Shown: positions 8,581 to 16,410, counted from the stretch's first letter. The stretch: 64,000 bases of DNA from Massilia phosphatilytica (GCF_002968015.1 NZ_PUIP01000013.1:62001-126000), one strand, 5' to 3'. Notes: generated by a model not told the origin, from the letters alone. Program-made: numbers and translations.

Positions 8581-9027
8581 TTACGCATGGTGGGCACGAC
8601 GTGCCCACCATGTTCCTCCCACCCGGTCCAGCGACCAATCCCCACCTCCCTTCGCCACCAGCGGCAACAGCAGCGCCGCCCAGCCCAGATGCGTCGGCCA
8701 CGCATCCGGATACACGAAGATCTCGATCACGGCCGTCATCCCCAGCAGCCCCAGCGCCGCGCCGCGCGTGCATAACCCGAGCACGAGCAGCAGCGGGAAC
8801 ACGTGTTCGGCCGTCGCCGCCATCTGCGCCGCCAGTTCGGGCGGCACCAGCGGCAGCGCGTACTCGGACCGGAACAATTCGTACGTCGACTCCTTGATCG
8901 TGAAGAGGCCTTGCACCTTCGTGCGGCCCGAGAGGAAGAAGATTGCCGCGACGGCGACGCGGTCGAGCAGCAGCAGCGTGGCATCGGGCAGCAGGCGCGC
9001 CAGGTGGGCGCGGGCAGTATTCAGCAT
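8581..9027 (-). CDS. DoxX-family membrane protein of the bufferin cluster (BufD-like)
   Basis: This is a 148-residue protein with four hydrophobic segments and the DoxX signature LLLDRVAVAAIFFLSGRTKVQG, given in part. Known bufferin operons often end with a DoxX gene (bufD) that may help electron transfer or membrane association of the modifying enzyme. The start at 9027 has AAGGA upstream. An ATG at 9042 overlaps the bufC stop as ATGA and would add five residues. The last codons, encoding TWWARRAHHA, lie inside a perfect 25-bp palindrome (8587-8611), so the C-terminal tail seems to come from an inserted repeat. The GH31 gene converges on it. Confidence 0.85.
   Translation of the reverse strand: MLNTARAHLARLLPDATLLLLDRVAVAAIFFLSGRTKVQGLFTIKESTYELFRSEYALPLVPPELAAQMAATAEHVFPLLLVLGLCTRGAALGLLGMTAVIEIFVYPDAWPTHLGWAALLLPLVAKGGGDWSLDRVGGTWWARRAHHA
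8587..8611. repeat. Perfect 25-bp palindrome in the DoxX 3' end
   Basis: ATGGTGGGCACG and CGTGCCCACCAT are exact reverse complements around one central base. The core TGGGCAC-N3-GTGCCCA also occurs at 62790-62806, so it belongs to a dispersed palindrome family. It lies between two convergent genes and could serve as a two-way transcription stop. Confidence 0.75.
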
Positions 9028-9038
9028 GGTGGTTCCTT

Positions 9039-9797
9039 TCATGGTTGACGGATGCCGCTCACGCGCGTGAGCAGCTCGTTGCCGATCCAGTCGGCGAGCA
9101 GGGCGCCTGCCCTGGCGATGCCGTTGTCGGCGCCGAGGCGGTCGACGAGCCGGGTGCACAGTGCACCGAAGCTGCCCTCGGCACGCGCGAGCTGCAGCGC
9201 TTCGAAGTCCGGCGCGGCCAGCACGCGCAGGCGCGCGACGTGGCCGCGGCGCCAGACGATCGCGCCGGCCGGCGCCGGCAGCATCGCCGCCTCGGGCGGT
9301 TCGGCGCCATCCTGCAGCGCGGACCAGATGTCGGCCGCATTGGTCGTCAGGCGCGCCATGTGCAGCGAGGGCGCGAAGCCGAGGCGCGCGCGGTCCCAGT
9401 CGACCTGCGCGAGGCGGGCCGGGTCCAGCGGCGCGGCATCGCGCGCCACGAAAGCGGTCGCCAGCGACCACTCGATCCACGCCAGTTCGTGCAGGTCCGG
9501 ATTGTCGGGGAAGACGGTGCGCAGCGTCGCCTCGACACCGGCGCCGTACGCGTCCAATGTCCAGGCGCGCGGCGGGTTGCGCTGGACATGCACGGCGGCC
9601 GCGTGGCGGAACGCGGCGTCGCCGATGAACGTGCGCAGCTGCGGATACGTCGCTTCCAGGCAGCCCATCAACTGGACGCGGTAGTTGTTCCGGTAGACGT
9701 CGAGGCCGCGCCCGTCGTCGGCCAGGCGGTGCGCGGCGGCGGCGTCGGACGTCGTCAGCCAGCGGCGGAAGTCGCGCTGCATCAGGTTCAGGTTCAC
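9039..9797 (-). CDS. bufC: BufC-like DUF2063 protein, partner of the MNIO enzyme
   Basis: This is a 252-residue cytoplasmic protein. The N-terminal DUF2063 domain (about 1-95) shows DFRRWL, VYRNNYRVQLMGCLEATYP and GDAAFRHAA, and the C-terminal domain resembles the BufC/HvfC second half. In bufferin systems this protein helps the DUF692 oxidase recognise the precursor. The most likely start is GTG at 9797: AGGAGG lies four bases before it and the GTG overlaps the bufB stop (GCGTGA). The next ATG is 15 bases further from that ribosome site. Its stop overlaps a possible ATG of the DoxX gene. Translational coupling with both neighbours is likely. Confidence 0.88.
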   Translation of the reverse strand: MNLNLMQRDFRRWLTTSDAAAAHRLADDGRGLDVYRNNYRVQLMGCLEATYPQLRTFIGDAAFRHAAAVHVQRNPPRAWTLDAYGAGVEATLRTVFPDNPDLHELAWIEWSLATAFVARDAAPLDPARLAQVDWDRARLGFAPSLHMARLTTNAADIWSALQDGAEPPEAAMLPAPAGAIVWRRGHVARLRVLAAPDFEALQLARAEGSFGALCTRLVDRLGADNGIARAGALLADWIGNELLTRVSGIRQP

Positions 9798-10630
9798 GCG
9801 GCCTCCTGCAGACTCAAACGCCGCGCCAGCGCCAGTTCCGCCAGCAGCTCGGACAGCGGCGGGATATCGGCGTCGCGCTCGATCATCGTCGCGACGGGGC
9901 CGCAGCGCGCGACGGCATGCGCGTACAAGGCCCACACACCGTCCGGTACCGCCTGGTCGTGCGTGTCGATGAGCAGGCCGTCGCCCTGGCTGTGGCCCGC
10001 GAGGTGGATCTGGCGCACGTGCCGTGCCGGGATGCCGTCGAGGAAAGCGAACGGATCGAAGCCGTGGTTGGCGGCGCTGACGAACACATTGTTCACGTCC
10101 AGCAGCAGGCCGCAGCCCGTGCGCTCGCACATGCGCGCGAGGAAGTCCCATTCCGTCATCGACGCGCCGTCGAAGGCAAGATAGCTGGACGGATTCTCGA
10201 ACAGCATGGCGCGGCCCAGCGCATCCTGGGCGCGGGCGATGTTCGTGCAGACCACGTCGAGCGCTTCGTCCGTGTAGGGCAGCGGCAGCAGGTCGTGCGA
10301 GTTGAAGCGGCCGATGCGCGACCACGACAAATGGTCCGACACGTACAGCGGATCGACCGCGGCGACGAGTGCCTTCAGGCGCACGAGGTAGTCGCGGCGC
10401 AGGCCGTCGGCGGAACCGATCGACATCGACACGCCGTGCAGCGCCACCGGATGCCGCTCGCGCACGCGGCGCAGGATGTCGAGCGGCTGGCCGCCGGCCA
10501 CCATGAAGTTTTCGGAAATGACTTCGACGAAGTCGACGGGGACGTGCGTCTCGAGGAAGTCGCGGTAGTGCTCGCGCCGCAGGCCGAGGCCGTAGCCGGC
10601 GAACGTCGGTGGGGAGGGATGGGCAGGCAT
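9794..10630 (-). CDS. bufB: BufB-like DUF692 (MNIO) oxidase that modifies bufferins
   Basis: This is a 278-residue TIM-barrel protein of the DUF692 family, the multinuclear non-haem iron oxidases that convert peptide cysteines, for example to 5-thiooxazole. Candidate metal ligands in order are His65 (ALHGVSMS), His100 (YVSDHLSW), Glu145 (LFENPSSYL), Asp179 (LLLDVNNVFVS), His209 and His213 (QIHLAGHS), Asp222 and His224 (IDTHDQAV) and Glu251 (MIERDADIP). The full ligand set is present, so it should be active. The start at 10630 has GGAG upstream. It overlaps bufC downstream and follows the six-cysteine precursor gene by 50 bp, which is its probable substrate. Confidence 0.92.
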   Translation of the reverse strand: MPAHPSPPTFAGYGLGLRREHYRDFLETHVPVDFVEVISENFMVAGGQPLDILRRVRERHPVALHGVSMSIGSADGLRRDYLVRLKALVAAVDPLYVSDHLSWSRIGRFNSHDLLPLPYTDEALDVVCTNIARAQDALGRAMLFENPSSYLAFDGASMTEWDFLARMCERTGCGLLLDVNNVFVSAANHGFDPFAFLDGIPARHVRQIHLAGHSQGDGLLIDTHDQAVPDGVWALYAHAVARCGPVATMIERDADIPPLSELLAELALARRLSLQEAA

Positions 10631-10680
10631 GGCTCGCTCCTGTGTGGGTAAATGGCCCGTCCGCGGACGGGCCGGGGCGG

Positions 10681-10956
10681 TTATTCCTTCTCGGTCAGCG
10701 TGCCGCCGAGCGCCTTGCACTCGGTCGGCGTCTTGACGATCACGCCCTGGCCCTTGCACTGGTTCAGGCCCTTGCAATCGTTCTTCGCCGTGGCGCACAG
10801 GCTCTCGCCCTTGCAGCCGTTGATGCCGTAGCAGCGGCCGGGCTGCTCCTTGTCCTTCTCGGCGGCATGCGACGGGTTGGCGATGCCGAGCGTGGCGATG
10901 GCGAGGAGGGCGGCGGCGCCGGCCAGGCCGACGCGGTTCGTACGTTGTACTTTCAT
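10681..10956 (-). CDS. bufA2: BufA2-type bufferin precursor (six cysteines)
   Basis: This is a 91-residue precursor with a signal peptide (to about residue 31, PSHA-AEK). The mature part carries Cys42, 48, 54, 61, 67 and 80 in repeated CYGINGCKG, CATAKNDCKG and CKG units. This is the pattern of BufA2-family periplasmic bufferins, which bind copper after cysteine modification by BufB. AGGAG lies eight bases before the ATG. The gene sits directly upstream of bufB and downstream of the pseudo-hydrolase. It is a different precursor type from the DUF2282 protein at 11751-12020. One modifying enzyme may serve both. Confidence 0.9.
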   Translation of the reverse strand: MKVQRTNRVGLAGAAALLAIATLGIANPSHAAEKDKEQPGRCYGINGCKGESLCATAKNDCKGLNQCKGQGVIVKTPTECKALGGTLTEKE

Positions 10957-10982
10957 GGTGTTCTCCTGGTGGTGGGGGTTGA

Positions 10983-11747
10983 TTACAGGGTGTCGCGGGC
11001 GGCCCGTTCGATGACCTGGGCCACGTCTTCGGGACGCGACATGTGGACGGCGTGGCTGCCCTTGATCTCGACGATCTGGGAATGCGCGCGCCGGTACATC
11101 ATGCGTTGCGCGTCGGGCGCGAGGATGCGGTCTTCCGTCGCGACGACGGCATAGCTGGGCTTCATGTGCCACAGCGCCGCATGGCTGGGTGTGCCGAGGA
11201 ACGCGAGGCCGACGGGCGTTTGCGACGCGGCCAGGAAGTTGGCGCGGTTGGGCGTCAGGTCGGCCGCGAAGTCGGCGTGGAAGCGGGCGCGGTCGGCCCA
11301 GTGGTAGCCGGCGAAATCGGCCTGGATGGGGGCCGGCATGCCGTCCGGGCCGCGCAGCAGCTGGAGTGGACTTTCGCCCACTTCCGGCGCCAGCGCCGCG
11401 ACGTACACCAAGGCTTTCACCTTGGCGCCGCTGCCGGCGTTGCCGATCACGGCGCCGCCGATCCCGTTGCCGACGAGGACCACGTTGCCGAACTGCTGCA
11501 TCAGCACGCGGCGGGCGAGGGCGACGTCGTCCTCGAACGTCGCGTGCGCGGCCGGCACGACGGTCACGTGGTAGCCCTTCTGGCTCAGGATGTCGTGGAC
11601 GACGTGCCAGCCGGAGGCGTCGATGAATTCACCGGGCACGATCACGATGTTCTTCGCGCTCGCTGCGGCCGGATTGGCGGCGAGCACGGGTGCGGCGAAC
11701 GCGCCGGCGGCGAGGGCAGCGACGAGCGTCTTCATGGTCGCGTTCAT
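10983..11747 (-). CDS. Exported alpha/beta-hydrolase-fold protein lacking the catalytic serine
   Basis: This is a 254-residue protein with a signal peptide (cleavage near VLAA-NPA) and an alpha/beta-hydrolase core. It aligns by eye with small esterase-type hydrolases (VLVGHSYGGAVI class), but the nucleophile elbow reads VLVGNGIGGAVI, so Gly95 replaces Ser. The oxyanion-loop His-Gly reads Pro38-Gly39. The acid region (VATEDRILAPD) and the His region (KGSHAVHMS) are kept. Hydrolase activity is therefore unlikely. It lies between two bufferin genes, with its ATG three bases after the bufA1 stop and bufA2 26 bp downstream. It may be a periplasmic binding or chaperone partner, which is inference. 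MKTL at 11735 is an alternative start. Confidence 0.85.
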   Translation of the reverse strand: MNATMKTLVAALAAGAFAAPVLAANPAAASAKNIVIVPGEFIDASGWHVVHDILSQKGYHVTVVPAAHATFEDDVALARRVLMQQFGNVVLVGNGIGGAVIGNAGSGAKVKALVYVAALAPEVGESPLQLLRGPDGMPAPIQADFAGYHWADRARFHADFAADLTPNRANFLAASQTPVGLAFLGTPSHAALWHMKPSYAVVATEDRILAPDAQRMMYRRAHSQIVEIKGSHAVHMSRPEDVAQVIERAARDTL

Positions 11748-11750
11748 CGC

Positions 11751-12020
11751 TTATTTGCGCGGCGTGAGGGAGCCAAAGCCTTGCGGCGTCTTGATGCTGG
11801 TGCAGGTGCCTTTCTCGACGAGGATCCAGGCATCGTCCTGGTAATCCTTCTTCGCCGTGCCGGCGCACGAGGTGCCCGCGCCGGCCGCGCATTCGTTCTG
11901 GCCGGCCAGGGCCACGCCATAGCATTTCTCGGTCGGCTTCTTCGCTTCGGCGGCGTGGGCGCCCGCGCACAGGGTCAGGGCCAGCGTGGCGGCCAGCGCG
12001 GTGTGGGTCGTCTTCATCAT
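11751..12020 (-). CDS. bufA1: BufA1-type bufferin precursor (DUF2282, four cysteines)
   Basis: This is an 89-residue DUF2282 protein. A signal peptide ends near AHA-AEA (residue 23). The mature part has EKCYGVALAGQNECAAG, SCAGTAKKDYQDDAW and EKGTCTSIKTP, with cysteines at 33, 44, 52 and 73, the conserved set of BufA1 bufferins. These periplasmic peptides bind copper after oxidative modification by a DUF692 enzyme. It is the first gene of the leftward cluster. GGAGAG precedes the tandem ATGATG at 12020-12015. The 570-bp gap upstream should hold its promoter. Cys18 lies in the signal peptide but the preceding LTL is not a good lipobox. Confidence 0.92.
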   Translation of the reverse strand: MMKTTHTALAATLALTLCAGAHAAEAKKPTEKCYGVALAGQNECAAGAGTSCAGTAKKDYQDDAWILVEKGTCTSIKTPQGFGSLTPRK

Positions 12021-12123
12021 CGGTCTCTCCTTCGGTTGGGTCGACGCGGCGCGTCGATGAACGTCATGAGACCAGCCCGGTGTGTCGGGGGATTGTCCGT
12101 TGCATGTCGGGAAACCCCGGCAA

Positions 12124-12148
12124 TGTGTCGCAGCGGGATTACGACACA
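12124..12148. promoter_or_regulatory. Inverted repeat upstream of bufA1
   Basis: TGTGTCG (12124-12130) and CGACACA (12142-12148) are perfect arms with an 11-base spacer. A third TGTGTCG stands at 12081-12087. The site lies about 105 bp upstream of the bufA1 start and could be an operator for a dimeric regulator. No regulator gene is adjacent. Confidence 0.4.
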
Positions 12149-12206
12149 ATCGGACACAAAACCATGGGATGCATGCAGCCTGATTAAGGTCAGACATCCT
12201 ATGTGT

Positions 12207-12221
12207 TGTTATCGTATAACA
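12207..12221. promoter_or_regulatory. Palindromic operator copy 1 (TGTTAnCGTnTAACA)
   Basis: TGTTATCGTATAACA has perfect 6-bp arms around CGT. It shares the pattern TGTTAnCGTnTAACA with 12446-12460. The form resembles LacI-family operators. No LacI gene is adjacent, so the regulator would act in trans. Confidence 0.6.
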
Positions 12222-12445
12222 CCCCTAACACGATTTTTGTGGTAGCGGATAGCAAACCTCAGAGAGAGCGGCCCTCCCTATGACGCGAGCGATACGAATT
12301 CGGATATCGATTACGAAAAAAAATTTATTGGTTGTCTGATATTTACTCAAGTATGTTACCAACATGTCAGACGTCATACTTGAAAGACAGCTTTAACGAG
12401 ATGTTTTCATCGATAGTCCGGCACAGGCCATGTCGTGGTCAGAAA

Positions 12446-12460
12446 TGTTAGCGTTTAACA
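12446..12460. promoter_or_regulatory. Palindromic operator copy 2 (TGTTAnCGTnTAACA)
   Basis: TGTTAGCGTTTAACA has 5-bp perfect arms and lies 130 bp upstream of the TonB-receptor ATG. It matches copy 1 at every position of the shared pattern. The two copies are about 240 bp apart, a distance compatible with looping. Confidence 0.6.
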
Positions 12461-12590
12461 TTTTATGTTATGGCGGAACTACAAAAACCGCACGAGGAGA
12501 ACCGTAACCGGAAAAAACGCAGCACCGACCATCTCACCCGCAAGACCAAAAAGGCCAAAAGGCCACCAGAGAAGAAGAGAGAGGAGACAA

Positions 12591-15500
12591 ATGAAACAAC
12601 ACTGGAATGGCGCCGCCCAGCGCCGCGCTACGCTTCGCCGCAACGCTTATCACCGCAACGCTTGTGCGTTGACTGTCATGGCAGGCTTGGTGTCCAGCGC
12701 CTGGGCACAGGACAACACTGAACTGAAGGCGCAGGGCAGCGGCCCGACCGTCACCGTCACCGGCTACCGCAGCTCGCTGGCGCTGTCCGCGCTGGAGAAG
12801 CGCGAGAACAACGGCCTCACCGACACCGTGTTCTCCGAGGACATGGGCAAATTCCCCGAGCCGAACATCGCCGACGCCTTGTCGCGCATCCCGGGCGTCA
12901 CCGTCACGCGCGCCGCAATCGACGGCGAAGGCATGAACATCTCGATCCGCGGCATGGGGCCGGCGTTCACGCGCGTGCTGCTGAACGGCGCGCCGATGGC
13001 TTCCGCCTCGGCCGGTAGCTGGGGCGGCAACATCAGCGCGAACCGCGAAGTGGACATGGACTTCCTGCCGTCCGAACTGTTCCGCAGCGCGACCGTGTAC
13101 AAGAGCCAGCAGGCCGACATCATCGAGGGCGGCGTGGCCGGTACCGTCAACATGCGCAGCGTACGCCCGTTCGACAAGAACGGCTTCCGCTCGGCGTTCA
13201 CCGCCAACGCCAACTACCGCGACAAGGACGGCAAGTGGGGCAACACGGGGTCGGCCCTCGTCAGCAACACGTGGAACACGCGTTTCGGCAAGGTCGGCGC
13301 CCTGTTCGGCTTCGCGTGGCTGAATACGAAATACCATACCGACGTGTTCCAGACTGTCGACATGCGCACGTTCCGCCTGAACGCGAACCAGCGCAACGCG
13401 TCCGACCCTGCCTCCAAGGGCGGCGACTACTTCAACAGCCCGGCCACCGTCCCCAGCGGCATGGACCTGTCGGCGCTGCCGGCCTATGCGCAGGCCGTGC
13501 TGAAGCCGGGCGCGCCCATCGACCGCGCGATGCTGCTGGCGCTGAACCCGGGCGCGACGATCCAGCAGATCGACAACGGCCTGATGGGCCGCCTGCCGCG
13601 CTACCTGGTGTACGACGGCGAACGCCGCCGCAAGGGCGAGACGCTGAGCTTCCAGTGGCAGCCGAACGAGGACTGGATGGTCTATACGGACATGGTCTTC
13701 GCCCAGAAGGGCAACAAGATGCAGCAGGAAGACATGGCCGCCGGCATGCGCGCGAACACCCCGATCCCGATCGGCCTGACGTTCGACCGCAGCGATTGCT
13801 CGGCCTATTGCACGATCACGGGCGGCACGCTGGCCAACACCTTCTGGGGCCTGGAATTCCGCCCGATGAAGGAAAACACGCACTTCCGCAGCATCAACCC
13901 GGGCTTCGAGTGGCATGCGACCGACCGGCTGACCATCGACGGCCACGTCAACTACACGGACAGCGAGTTCTACCGCGACATGCCGACCGTGCTGGTGGCA
14001 ACGCAGTCGGCGCCGACCGTCGTGAAGTACGACAATTCGACGCCTGGACAGATTCCGGTCATGTCCAGCAACATCGACATCAACGACCCGACCAAGTTCG
14101 GCTGGTACCAGCCGGGCCAGGGCCTGTCCGGCCTGCGCGGCGACATCTACCAGCGCCGCAACACGACCAAGGGCTCGCGCCTGAACCTGAACTGGGGCGA
14201 CGACACGTTCGCCATCAAGGTGGGCGGTTCGTTCGACGACATCACGCGCCGGTACACGGATTACGGCAACGCCGACCCGTGGATGAACTACACCTGCGGC
14301 AACCAGACCAGCTACCAGTTCATCCAGCCGAACACGGCGCTGCAAGGCCAGTGCGACGGCCGCTTCGCGCCGGGCCCGGTCGCCGCGACCGCCTATCCGG
14401 GCTACGGCACCGGCTACACGCAGGGTCAGACGGCGCCGCTGACCTACCTGGGCTCCGCCGTCACGAACGGCGACCTGGCGAAGTATGTCCACAAGAGCGA
14501 TCACGGCTTCATCACGATCGACTGGGACAAGTTTGCCAAGGACACCAACTACCAGCACTACCGCGAGCTCTTCTTCGCCGCGCCGACCACCAATGGCGGC
14601 TACCTGCGCGAGAAGGTCACGGCGTTCTATGTCGAGACCAATGGCCGCCTCCCCGTGTTCGGCCACACGCTGCGCTACAACGCCGGCGTGCGTTATGCGA
14701 CGACGGAGCAGACGATCGGCGCGCCGGTCAACACGCCCGACCCGCGCAACGCCGCCCAGGGCCTGCAAAACGGCGGCCGCTACCCGGACCAGCAGACGTG
14801 GGCGTATGAGTCGACCAAGTACCACAACATCCTGCCGTCGTTCAACCTGTCGTACAACCTGACGAAGGACGTGATCGCCCGCCTGTCCGGCTCCAAGTCG
14901 CTCACGCGCGCCAATCCGGCGGACCTGCACCAGACCCAGCTCTCGATCGGCGACCAGGGCGTGAACCAGGGCAACGTGTCGAACCCGAACCTGAAGCCGT
15001 TCAAGGCCAACAACCTGGATGCGGGCATCGAGTGGTATTTCAGCCGCGAAGGCTATGTCGCGCTGTCCGGCTTCGCCAAGGACATCGTCAGCCGCCCGGG
15101 CTCGCGCCAGATCGACTACACGCTGGCCGACCTGGACAAGATCTACGGCACGGTGGGCCTGACGAACGCGCAGCAGGCGGCCGTGGACGCCGCCGGCGGA
15201 CGCGACCAGAAGCACGTGATCATCACCGAGCCGTACATGATCGACACCAAGCTGAAGGTGCGCGGCCTGGAATTCACGTGGCAGCAGCCGCTGGACATGC
15301 TGCCGGTGAAAGGCTTCGGCTTCACGGGCAACTTCACGTACACGAAGCAGAAGGATGAAGCCGCGGGCGCACCGCCGGTGGCCGGCGTGCCGCCGCGCAC
15401 CAGCAACCTGACCGTGTACTACGAGAAGGATGGCCTGAACCTGCGCGTATCGCGCCAGTACCAGTCCAGCCTGATCAGCAACACGAACACGGGTCTGGGC

Positions 15501-15722
15501 AATGGCGTGTATGCGTATTCGACGGGACGCCAGCAGGTCGACCTGTCGGCCGGCCTGAACCTGCAGAAGATGTTCGGCTTCACGTACAACACCGACCTGT
15601 CGCTGAGCGTCTGGAACGTGAACAACGCGAAGAGCCAGAACTATACGGCGTTCGCCAACGCGATCTTCGACGAGAACAAGCCGGGCCGCGCCTACAACGT
15701 GACCCTGCGTACCTCGTTCTGA
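12591..15722 (+). CDS. TonB-dependent receptor, Xanthomonas-Caulobacter carbohydrate type
   Basis: This is a 1043-residue outer-membrane receptor. A long signal peptide (cleavage near SSAWA-QDN) and a plug domain come first. The plug shows VTVTGYRSSLALSALEKREN, DALSRIPGVTVTRA, ISIRGMGPAFTRVLLNG and IIEGGVAGTVNMRS, the pattern of TIGR01782-type receptors that import oligosaccharides. The barrel ends in YNVTLRTSF with a terminal Phe. The start at 12591 has GAGGAG five bases upstream. An upstream in-frame ATG at 12465 would prefix a very basic non-signal stretch. Two LacI-like palindromes precede it, and GH43 and GH31 genes are near, which fits sugar uptake. The exact ligand is unknown. Confidence 0.92.
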   Translation: MKQHWNGAAQRRATLRRNAYHRNACALTVMAGLVSSAWAQDNTELKAQGSGPTVTVTGYRSSLALSALEKRENNGLTDTVFSEDMGKFPEPNIADALSRIPGVTVTRAAIDGEGMNISIRGMGPAFTRVLLNGAPMASASAGSWGGNISANREVDMDFLPSELFRSATVYKSQQADIIEGGVAGTVNMRSVRPFDKNGFRSAFTANANYRDKDGKWGNTGSALVSNTWNTRFGKVGALFGFAWLNTKYHTDVFQTVDMRTFRLNANQRNASDPASKGGDYFNSPATVPSGMDLSALPAYAQAVLKPGAPIDRAMLLALNPGATIQQIDNGLMGRLPRYLVYDGERRRKGETLSFQWQPNEDWMVYTDMVFAQKGNKMQQEDMAAGMRANTPIPIGLTFDRSDCSAYCTITGGTLANTFWGLEFRPMKENTHFRSINPGFEWHATDRLTIDGHVNYTDSEFYRDMPTVLVATQSAPTVVKYDNSTPGQIPVMSSNIDINDPTKFGWYQPGQGLSGLRGDIYQRRNTTKGSRLNLNWGDDTFAIKVGGSFDDITRRYTDYGNADPWMNYTCGNQTSYQFIQPNTALQGQCDGRFAPGPVAATAYPGYGTGYTQGQTAPLTYLGSAVTNGDLAKYVHKSDHGFITIDWDKFAKDTNYQHYRELFFAAPTTNGGYLREKVTAFYVETNGRLPVFGHTLRYNAGVRYATTEQTIGAPVNTPDPRNAAQGLQNGGRYPDQQTWAYESTKYHNILPSFNLSYNLTKDVIARLSGSKSLTRANPADLHQTQLSIGDQGVNQGNVSNPNLKPFKANNLDAGIEWYFSREGYVALSGFAKDIVSRPGSRQIDYTLADLDKIYGTVGLTNAQQAAVDAAGGRDQKHVIITEPYMIDTKLKVRGLEFTWQQPLDMLPVKGFGFTGNFTYTKQKDEAAGAPPVAGVPPRTSNLTVYYEKDGLNLRVSRQYQSSLISNTNTGLGNGVYAYSTGRQQVDLSAGLNLQKMFGFTYNTDLSLSVWNVNNAKSQNYTAFANAIFDENKPGRAYNVTLRTSF

Positions 15723-15773
15723 TGATGTAGTTGCGTCTCCCCGGGCCGTTTTGCTGGCGGCCCGGTATTCACG

Positions 15774-15805
15774 GAGCGGTCGTGTCTCCGGCCGCTCCTT
15801 TTTTC
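15774..15805 (+). terminator. Rho-independent terminator after the TonB receptor
   Basis: GGAGCGG (15774-15780) pairs with CCGCTCC (15793-15799), followed by a run of six T. A second hairpin, GGGCCG with CGGCCC around 15744-15764, precedes it. The layout copies that at 182-235 after the first receptor. Confidence 0.85.
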
Positions 15806-15867
15806 GTTGTTTCGGCCAATGCATTCAGCTCTTGCAGGAGCATTGCACTTTGCATGAGGCCAGCGGC

Positions 15868-16410
15868 TCATTTGAGGCCAGCGCGATACCGGTGAATGAT
15901 CTTGCCGGACACCATGAATGTGCCATCGCCCTTGTAGTGGAGCGTTTCCGGGTGCGTCGGTACCGTCCGCGCGCGCGCCGCGACGACTTCCCAGATGAAA
16001 AAATTATAGCGCTCGACCAGGCTGTCGTCGTGCAAGCGGCATTCGAACTGGGCGTGACATTCGGCGATCGCCGGTGCCTGCACCTGCTCGCAATCCTCTG
16101 GCGTCAGACCGAATGTCTCGAACTTGTCAATGTCCGCCCCGCTGGCCGAACCGATGCCGAGCACCTGTTCGAGCAACGCAGTGGTCGGCAGGTTGATGAC
16201 GCACTCTCCGCTGGCACGGATCAGTTCGAAACTATGGTTGGCCGACGAGATCACGCAGCCGACGAGCGACGGCGCGAATTCGATGACCGTATGCCAGCCC
16301 ATCACCATGATGTCGCGTGCGTTGCCATGGCGCGACGATACCAGTACCACCGGTCCCGGCTCCAGGTAGCGCCGGACCTGGCTCAATTCGATTGCGGCTC
16401 TGCGTACCAT
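15868..16410 (-). CDS. Flavin-reductase-like FMN-binding split-barrel protein
   Basis: This is a 180-residue protein of the flavin reductase/flavoredoxin group. The segments GPVVLVSSRHGNARDIMVMGWH and VGCVISSANHSFELIRASGECVINLP, given in part, match the FMN-binding barrel, and the YNFFIWEVVAAR strand follows. It probably binds FMN and transfers electrons in the cytoplasm. The start at 16410 has GAGGA upstream. An ORF start at 16494 would add unlikely sequence. It lies alone between the receptor and the GH43 gene. Its local base composition is somewhat less GC-rich than its neighbours. The donor and acceptor are not identifiable. Confidence 0.8.
   Translation of the reverse strand: MVRRAAIELSQVRRYLEPGPVVLVSSRHGNARDIMVMGWHTVIEFAPSLVGCVISSANHSFELIRASGECVINLPTTALLEQVLGIGSASGADIDKFETFGLTPEDCEQVQAPAIAECHAQFECRLHDDSLVERYNFFIWEVVAARARTVPTHPETLHYKGDGTFMVSGKIIHRYRAGLK

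Larger units (their letters stand above)
12021..12590. other. 570-bp divergent regulatory gap between bufA1 and the TonB receptor
   Basis: No convincing gene is present. The middle and right parts are AT-rich. The gap holds an inverted repeat at 12124-12148 on the bufA1 side and two copies of a 15-bp palindrome at 12207-12221 and 12446-12460. The last 120 bases before the receptor ATG are purine-rich, as in a long untranslated leader. Confidence 0.7.

Noticed and set aside
6266..8773. An 835-codon open frame opposite the GH31 gene
   Set aside because: The GH31 frame has signal peptide and catalytic motifs. The opposite frame has none and runs through the end of the DoxX gene.
9039..10325. 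A longer BufC reading that would overlap most of bufB
   Set aside because: The added part is off-frame translation of the DUF692 gene. A GTG with AGGAGG at the bufB stop gives the family start.
12534..15824. A 1096-codon open frame opposite the large TonB receptor
   Set aside because: It is antisense to a gene with clear plug and barrel motifs. The translation is low-complexity Val/Arg/Ala, as expected of a high-GC shadow frame.
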